This document shows positions 59,235-64,000 of a stretch of DNA of 64,000 nt, one piece after another. This DNA is from an uncultured Prevotella sp. (GTDB lineage Bacteria; Bacteroidota; Bacteroidia; Bacteroidales; Bacteroidaceae). Every line of letters begins with the position of its first letter. Position 1 is the first letter of the stretch. Location: contig OMZO01000001.1 in the NCBI GenBank assembly GCA_900315525.1, positions 124,001 to 188,000 of the forward strand, written 5' to 3'. A program made the position numbers and the translations under genes. The notes beneath the pieces were generated by a model that was not told where the DNA came from, searched no databases, and saw nothing but the letters and a program-made list of their open reading frames with translations.

Positions 59235-60030
59235 AGAACTCTAGTTTCCCGACATGGGGCGCAAGTTTATTCAGGTTAGGCAACTGCATATAGTCACCAA
59301 AGATATGTCGCAGGTGTGCATCAGCATGGCCTGGTACAGGCAGTTGCAGACCCTCAAACGTGTGTGTCGTCAGCGGGAATATCTCATCGAGGTACCTTGG
59401 ATTGTGGAAAGGGATTCCCATGCCACTGGTAATGACAGCCGAACCGAAAGACATGTGTGAGAGCACGGCTCTTAGACAAGGGAAGAGCACCCGGTTGTTG
59501 AAATTGAAGATATGCCGCACCGCCTTGATGCTCTTCTCGTCGTCTGTGCTCGTACGCCATATCTTATACATGTGCCCCACAGTCTTCTCCGTCAGTTTAT
59601 GAAGCCAGATAGGGTGACGTTCCATCGGGAAGATATCAATATAGATACCCTGTTCCCGCCACAGACGGTCATAGCCATTCTGCTCGAGCATCCTTGAACG
59701 GCGGTCGCGCACCTTCGCGTAGAAGTAGAAGTAGTTCGGGTCTGTCTCATCGTTCTGCAGGGCCAACCAGTCAGGCAGTTCTGATGGCAGCTCCTTCATC
59801 AGTCTGACATAATCACTGCGCAGCATCTCGATGTCAAGGTCGTCATCCCAAGGAATGAAGCCATCGTGGCGCATCGCCCCGATCAGTGTGCCACTACTGA
59901 GCCAATAACGGATATCGTGCTTCTTGCAGATCTTATCGACCTCCAACAATATATCGAGCATACGAAGTTGTTGGCGGCGCAACAGCGAGCCATCGGGATT
60001 AAAACGGGCGCGGAGTTCATCTTGATTCAT
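59224..60030 (-). CDS. LicD family phosphotransferase
   Basis: 268 residues. The LicD core is clear: DIRYWLSSGTLIGAMRHDGF followed by IPWDDDLDIEM, a nucleotidyltransferase-fold motif, and YIDIFPME further on. LicD enzymes move phosphocholine (or related phospho-headgroups) from a CDP carrier onto a sugar. The ATG at 60030 overlaps the TGA of the upstream gene by four bases (ATGA), so it is preferred over the start 24 bp upstream. No choline kinase or choline transporter gene is adjacent, so the headgroup may be something other than choline, made by the two upstream genes. Confidence 0.87.
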   Translation of the reverse strand: MNQDELRARFNPDGSLLRRQQLRMLDILLEVDKICKKHDIRYWLSSGTLIGAMRHDGFIPWDDDLDIEMLRSDYVRLMKELPSELPDWLALQNDETDPNYFYFYAKVRDRRSRMLEQNGYDRLWREQGIYIDIFPMERHPIWLHKLTEKTVGHMYKIWRTSTDDEKSIKAVRHIFNFNNRVLFPCLRAVLSHMSFGSAVITSGMGIPFHNPRYLDEIFPLTTHTFEGLQLPVPGHADAHLRHIFGDYMQLPNLNKLAPHVGKLEFYDE

Positions 60031-61040
60031 AAGGCAGTCTTTTTGATTCCCCAAGCCATGACGCGGTCGATGGTGGATACTGGTATCTGATGCTTCCTGG
60101 CCTGCTGCTGGATGATGCGGAGACCGTAGGGAAAGTCTTCTGTAAAATAACGGCTACTGAAATCTGGTACAAAACCACCCTCTACTGTCTTCATCGGAGC
60201 CAGGATACCCTTGAAAGCCTGTATCGAACGGAGCTTACGGGTAAGCGACGCGGCATCGGAACTCTCATAGTAGTCGAGAATCGTGGGGATACTCCCCTCC
60301 CTCACAGGCAGCACCTGAAGCAGTTGCTGGAACTCACAGTCCATCGCTATCAGCAGCGCTGAAGCCTCGTCTGTCCACTCCTCATAGAATTTCGGCTGTA
60401 CAGGATAGACGATGCCCTCATGCCAGTCCTTCCACATCGTATAGAGACGGGAAGGATGCAGAATAGGATTACTATTGGTGAGACTTACCTCATAATAGCT
60501 CTGCATCAGCGTGGTGGGCGTATGGAACAACTGTTCAAATGTGCTGCACAGCCGCGCCTTGTCGGCTGTCTGCTCGATAGCCACGTTCAATGACGGCTTA
60601 TAACCCAAAAGGTCGGCGGCCTGCCCGTATGCTGTGGTACGGGCAATAAAGGGTACACGCTGAAAACCGAACAATGGAGTGGTGGCGGGTAACAATTCCA
60701 GTGCCTCAAAAAAGAAGCCCGTACTACTGACGATGCTGCCAACGGCAGTGCTTGTCTGCAGGAAAGGCCGAATAAGTTGCAGTTCCTCGCGGATGGAGAA
60801 ACCCGGCAAACAAAGTAACACGATATCGGCGGTTGGGATCACCTCTGCCGGCTGACTTGTGATGACGCTGATCTCGCCCTGTCTGGTGTCGCCTTCAGGC
60901 ATACGGATAGTCAGCTGTCGCTGCCAGCGCTCCGGATGGCGGGTCAGCAGACTGACCTCACAATCGCCGTGAATGGCGAGAAATCCCGTCACGACATGAC
61001 CTAAGTTGCCACCACCACAGATACACACACGTTGCTTCAT
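60027..61040 (-). CDS. NAD(P)-dependent octopine/opine dehydrogenase-like enzyme
   Basis: 337 residues. An N-terminal Rossmann fold (VCICGGGNLGHVVTGFLA, the GGGxxG pattern) and a helical C-terminal domain with YYEVSLTNSNPILHPSRLY, the signature histidine-containing block of octopine/nopaline dehydrogenases. Opine dehydrogenases reductively join an amino acid or amine to an alpha-keto acid. Overlaps the upstream and downstream genes by 4 bp each (ATGA). With the aminotransferase-cytidylyltransferase upstream and LicD downstream, it may build an opine-like or imine-reduced headgroup before transfer; inference. Confidence 0.78.
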   Translation of the reverse strand: MKQRVCICGGGNLGHVVTGFLAIHGDCEVSLLTRHPERWQRQLTIRMPEGDTRQGEISVITSQPAEVIPTADIVLLCLPGFSIREELQLIRPFLQTSTAVGSIVSSTGFFFEALELLPATTPLFGFQRVPFIARTTAYGQAADLLGYKPSLNVAIEQTADKARLCSTFEQLFHTPTTLMQSYYEVSLTNSNPILHPSRLYTMWKDWHEGIVYPVQPKFYEEWTDEASALLIAMDCEFQQLLQVLPVREGSIPTILDYYESSDAASLTRKLRSIQAFKGILAPMKTVEGGFVPDFSSRYFTEDFPYGLRIIQQQARKHQIPVSTIDRVMAWGIKKTAL

Positions 61041-62866
61041 GACAATTCCTTGAGGGCTGCTATCAGTTGGTCATTATCTTGCTGACTGCGAACGGAGATA
61101 CGGATGAAGTTACGACCTTTCAGACCGTTCTTCGAATCACAGTCTTTCACCATGATGTTATAACGTTCGAGCAAGAGCTTGGTCAACTCTGCAGATGAAT
61201 ACTTGCCTGTCAGTTCTATACAGAAGTAGTTAGCCTGCGTCGGCAACACGCGCATATAAGGTATCTCCCGGAGCAGCACCTCAAAACGGCTGCGCTCAGC
61301 AATAAACTTACGGCAGGCAGCAAGATAGTCGCTCTCGTACTTGCCGAAGATCTGCATATAGAACTCTGCAAACGAATTGATATTCCAGATAGAGATGTCC
61401 TTCTTGATCCACTTGATGAGTGCTACATCGCTGCTGGCCAATATGCCCAAGCGCAGACCCGGAACACCATACGACTTGGAGATGCTCTTCATCACCACGA
61501 GCTGGGGATTGTCGGCCAGCGTCTCATTACGCAGCAGGGTGTTATGCTCAAAGTCGTCACTGAAATCCACAAACGACTCGTCAACAATCAACTGTATCTG
61601 CTGTGTCTTGCTCCACGCCAACAGTTTCTGCAGACCTGCCATGCTGATGAAGTTTCCAGACGGATTGTCGGGATTAATAAGCAACAGACTCGAGATGCCC
61701 TTACCTGTATAGAAGGCGATCAGATCATCTTCCGTGTATTTCAGGTCACGGTTATCCGGTTGGAAAGCAATGATATCCTCCTGCTTCAGACGATGGGGAT
61801 ATTCCTCAAACGTCGGATAGATAACACCGACCTTACTGGTTGACGGGCCAGCTAACAACCGCTCCATCAGACTCTTGATAAGTTCTGCGGCACCGTTACC
61901 CACAACGACATAATCCTGACGGATGCCAAAATACTTACCCGCCAGCAGGGAGTTGACAAACATACCTGAGGGATATTCGGTCAGCAGGGTGTCGAAACTG
62001 CTGCGAAGCTCGTCCTTCATACGCTTTGTCGGGAAATAGGGATTCACCAGATAGCAATAGTCCAGCATCTTCGGAAAACGCCAGTGTCCTCCGTATCGGT
62101 AATTGAAACGATGCAGCATCTCGTCGCCTTCGGCAAAAATGGTCTCTGCGATATCCAGGTCTTGGATATCATCTATCTCGTACCATTTCTCGTTGCCAAT
62201 GGGCAGTGCCTTGAGTTCGGCATGGTCGAGGAGTGTAATCACACGCAACACCTGCTCATAGTACTCATTATTGCCTAATGCATGACAATAGGCCTCCAGA
62301 AAGGGTACATACTTCTGTTGCGAAAAGTCGCGTGAGAACTTATAAATGTTCACCGTCTTATAATAACTATCAATGTCCTCATACTTGAAGGCCTTCTTAG
62401 GCACGAAGTTCACGATGTTGTTGTCTGCATCAAGGCGCACCATCGTACCATCCATCCACGACTCATACTTCGCCACCAGCGCCAGATTAGGATAAGGGTC
62501 GGCTATAATCATCTGGAACAGGCTGTCACTGAAGATCAAGTCACTCTCTATCAGTAGTGTATCATCTTCCTGTAGCTGTTGCTTGACCAACGAAAGGGAG
62601 TAGATATTATTGGTCTTGTCGTAGATCGGGTTCTCTGCGTACGCTATCTTGAGCTGGTCGTCATAGCGATGGCCGATATAGTCCTTCAGTTCCTGCCCCT
62701 TGTAGCCCACGACGATGATGACACGCTTCAGACTGAGTCCTGAGAGTTGTACGAGCAGACGGTCTATCAGCCGCACACCGTTGACAGGCACCATACACTT
62801 CGTATTCTCCTTCGTCAGATCTCCTAACCGGCGACCCATTCCTGCCGCCAAGATGATTGCTTGCAT
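61037..62866 (-). CDS. Cytidylyltransferase fused to PLP aminotransferase
   Basis: 609 residues, cytoplasmic. Residues 1-235 form a LicC-like nucleotidyltransferase (MQAIILAAGMGRRLGDLT, CMVPVNG, DKTNNIYSLSLVK), a family that activates phosphocholine or similar phospho-compounds with CTP. Residues about 250-609 form a fold-type I aminotransferase of the HisC/CobD type (VVGNGAAELIKSLMERL, LLINPDNPSGNF, IVDESFVDFSDD) with the PLP lysine at Lys464 (SISKSYGVPGLRLG). HisC/CobD-type enzymes act on phosphorylated amino compounds or decarboxylate phospho-amino acids. The fusion suggests production and CTP activation of one phospho-amino compound. First gene of the four-gene operon, with promoter at 62890. 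Confidence 0.82.
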   Translation of the reverse strand: MQAIILAAGMGRRLGDLTKENTKCMVPVNGVRLIDRLLVQLSGLSLKRVIIVVGYKGQELKDYIGHRYDDQLKIAYAENPIYDKTNNIYSLSLVKQQLQEDDTLLIESDLIFSDSLFQMIIADPYPNLALVAKYESWMDGTMVRLDADNNIVNFVPKKAFKYEDIDSYYKTVNIYKFSRDFSQQKYVPFLEAYCHALGNNEYYEQVLRVITLLDHAELKALPIGNEKWYEIDDIQDLDIAETIFAEGDEMLHRFNYRYGGHWRFPKMLDYCYLVNPYFPTKRMKDELRSSFDTLLTEYPSGMFVNSLLAGKYFGIRQDYVVVGNGAAELIKSLMERLLAGPSTSKVGVIYPTFEEYPHRLKQEDIIAFQPDNRDLKYTEDDLIAFYTGKGISSLLLINPDNPSGNFISMAGLQKLLAWSKTQQIQLIVDESFVDFSDDFEHNTLLRNETLADNPQLVVMKSISKSYGVPGLRLGILASSDVALIKWIKKDISIWNINSFAEFYMQIFGKYESDYLAACRKFIAERSRFEVLLREIPYMRVLPTQANYFCIELTGKYSSAELTKLLLERYNIMVKDCDSKNGLKGRNFIRISVRSQQDNDQLIAALKELS

Positions 62867-62889
62867 ATGCTAATTCCTTTATTTTGCTG

Positions 62890-62897
62890 CAAAAATA
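62890..62897 (-). promoter_or_regulatory. -7 promoter element of the LicD operon
   Basis: TATTTTTG on the minus strand, 23 nt before the ATG at 62866. It is divergent from the glycosyltransferase promoter, with only 43 bp between the two -7 boxes. Confidence 0.6.
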
Positions 62898-62940
62898 TAA
62901 AAATTCCGTGTAAATCCATGTAATCCGTGCCAAAAAATTG

Positions 62941-62948
62941 TATCTTTG
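62941..62948 (+). promoter_or_regulatory. -7 promoter element of the glycosyltransferase gene
   Basis: TATCTTTG, 8 nt before the ATG at 62957; the transcript would be leaderless or nearly so. It lies within the upstream extension of the open frame and rules out the GTG at 62927. Confidence 0.6.
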
Positions 62949-62956
62949 CACCAAAA

Positions 62957-63985
62957 ATGAAATATCCCGCCAAGACCAATATCGCCGTATTGCTGCTGTT
63001 CTTCACGCGCAGCGACACCTTCCGACAGGTGTTCGAGGCTGTGCGTCAGGCACGGCCCTCGAAGCTGTTCCTCTATCAAGACGGTCCTCGCGGCGAACGG
63101 GATCTGCCAGGCATCGAGGCCTGCCGCGAGATTGCCAGCGACGAGCATATCGACTGGGCGTGTGAGGTACACCGTCAGTATCTAGACCACAATCAAGGCT
63201 GCGACCCTTCAGGTTTCCGCTCCCATCAGTGGGCTTTCTCACTGGCCGATAAGGTCATCGTTCTGGAAGATGATGTGGTCCCGGCACAATCCTTCTTCCC
63301 GTTCTGCAAGGAGATGCTCGACCGTTATGAAAACGACGAGCGCATTTCGATGATAGCAGGCTTCAATATTGACGAGGTAACTACAGACTGCGGCGCCGAC
63401 AGTTATTTCCTGACCTCTGCCTTCAGCATCTGGGGGTGGGCCTCATGGCGACGCGTGGCCGAACGCTGGGATCCCACCTATGGTTTCATGCGTGATCCGG
63501 CCAAACGCCAGCAACTGGAGACCATCGCCAACGAGCATCATCTGCGCAGTGACATGATACAGATGTTCGACGACCACAGCAAGAGTGGCAAAGAGTATTT
63601 CGAGACCATCTACTGGGCCGACATGCTGCTTCATGACTCACTGGCCATCATGCCGGCACAAAACCAGATCAGCAACATCGGACTAATGACCGACTCCACC
63701 CACTTCTCCGCTGATCTCAAGACCACGCCCCATCGGCTTCGTCGTATCTTCACCATGCAGCGCCATGAACTAGCCTTTCCGCTCACCCATCCTACAAAGA
63801 TGACGGAGCACAAGGCCTACCTCGAACGGCTCTATAAGGCGAATGCCTGGAACCATCCATGGATCAAGATACAAAACTCCATCGAGGAACTCCTGTTAAA
63901 CCTGCGCTATGGGCGCTTCCGTCATATTGGGAAGTCCTTTACCCGCCGCCTCCGTAAATGGCTCGGCACCGAGCGACATGCCTAA
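62957..63985 (+). CDS. GNT-I-like/HlpA-type glycosyltransferase
   Basis: 342 residues, no signal peptide. A GT-A fold like the eukaryotic GNT-I family and the bacterial 'HlpA' group: NIAVLLLFFTRSDTFRQVF, LFLYQDGPRG, the acidic metal-binding VIVLEDDVVPAQSFFPFC, and FSIWGWASWRRVAERWD. It probably adds a sugar to a lipid-linked surface glycan unit. Start placed at 62957 because the -7 box lies at 62941-62948. Divergent from the LicD operon; the window ends 15 bp after its stop. Confidence 0.82.
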   Translation: MKYPAKTNIAVLLLFFTRSDTFRQVFEAVRQARPSKLFLYQDGPRGERDLPGIEACREIASDEHIDWACEVHRQYLDHNQGCDPSGFRSHQWAFSLADKVIVLEDDVVPAQSFFPFCKEMLDRYENDERISMIAGFNIDEVTTDCGADSYFLTSAFSIWGWASWRRVAERWDPTYGFMRDPAKRQQLETIANEHHLRSDMIQMFDDHSKSGKEYFETIYWADMLLHDSLAIMPAQNQISNIGLMTDSTHFSADLKTTPHRLRRIFTMQRHELAFPLTHPTKMTEHKAYLERLYKANAWNHPWIKIQNSIEELLLNLRYGRFRHIGKSFTRRLRKWLGTERHA

Positions 63986-64000
63986 AGGGTCGCACGGATA

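Overview
The window reads as a chromosomal segment of a Bacteroidales bacterium, most likely a Prevotella-type gut or rumen organism. The evidence is two SusC/SusD pairs, a hybrid two-component system (HTCS), promoters of the TTTG-N20-TAnnTTTG type instead of sigma-70 boxes, few Shine-Dalgarno sequences, and a very high load of glycoside hydrolases and surface lipoproteins. No rRNA, tRNA, CRISPR array, transposase or phage gene was seen.

Region 1 (1-36061) is one large polysaccharide/glycoprotein utilisation locus. On the minus strand run GH127, SusC, SusD, a DUF4859-repeat surface lipoprotein and a BACON-DUF6055 metallopeptidase; then a small FTP/PepSY-like lipoprotein; then CotH, an M61 peptidase and a second DUF6055 peptidase; then the HTCS regulator with a GH92; then a TPR histidine kinase with a histidine-phosphatase-GH92 fusion. 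Diverging on the plus strand are GH97, GH43 and a second GH127. Three promoters (for GH127-SusCD, GH97-GH43-GH127 and CotH-M61-DUF6055) carry the same GGACGAT direct repeat, one repeat unit always exactly 28 nt upstream of the -7 box, so they form one regulon, probably run by the adjacent HTCS. The enzyme set (two GH127 beta-L-arabinofuranosidase-type, GH43, a GH97 of the retaining alpha-galactosidase type, GH92 mannosidases, three HExxH proteins) suggests plant hydroxyproline-rich glycoproteins such as extensins as the target; this is inference.

Region 2 (36120-45000) has queC on the plus strand, convergent with a pectin-type locus on the minus strand: GH28, SusC, SusD and a GDPD-GH28 fusion. 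Region 3 (45081-52050) is a sugar-oligomer uptake cluster: GPH symporter, cytoplasmic GH43 and an orphan ECF sigma factor on the minus strand, diverging from a CE20-like carbohydrate esterase and a second GPH symporter. A 402-bp gene-free gap with a long hairpin precedes metG (52051-54117).

Region 4 (54127-64000) holds a large multidomain CotH protein and a cell-surface glycan cluster: a Wzx-type flippase, and a tightly overlapping four-gene operon (cytidylyltransferase-aminotransferase fusion, octopine-dehydrogenase-like enzyme, LicD, acyltransferase), with a divergent glycosyltransferase. The four-gene operon could make a CDP-activated amino-acid or opine-like headgroup and attach it to a surface glycan, and is the best candidate here for an undescribed pathway.

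Other oddities: a 63-bp in-frame palindromic insertion in a GH92 gene, a 22-bp palindromic tandem repeat inside GH97 that could shift its frame, and three promoters that appear to give leaderless or nearly leaderless mRNAs. Start codons were moved inward from the longest open frame where a promoter lies inside the frame (histidine kinase, HTCS, GH97, metG, symporter, glycosyltransferase).
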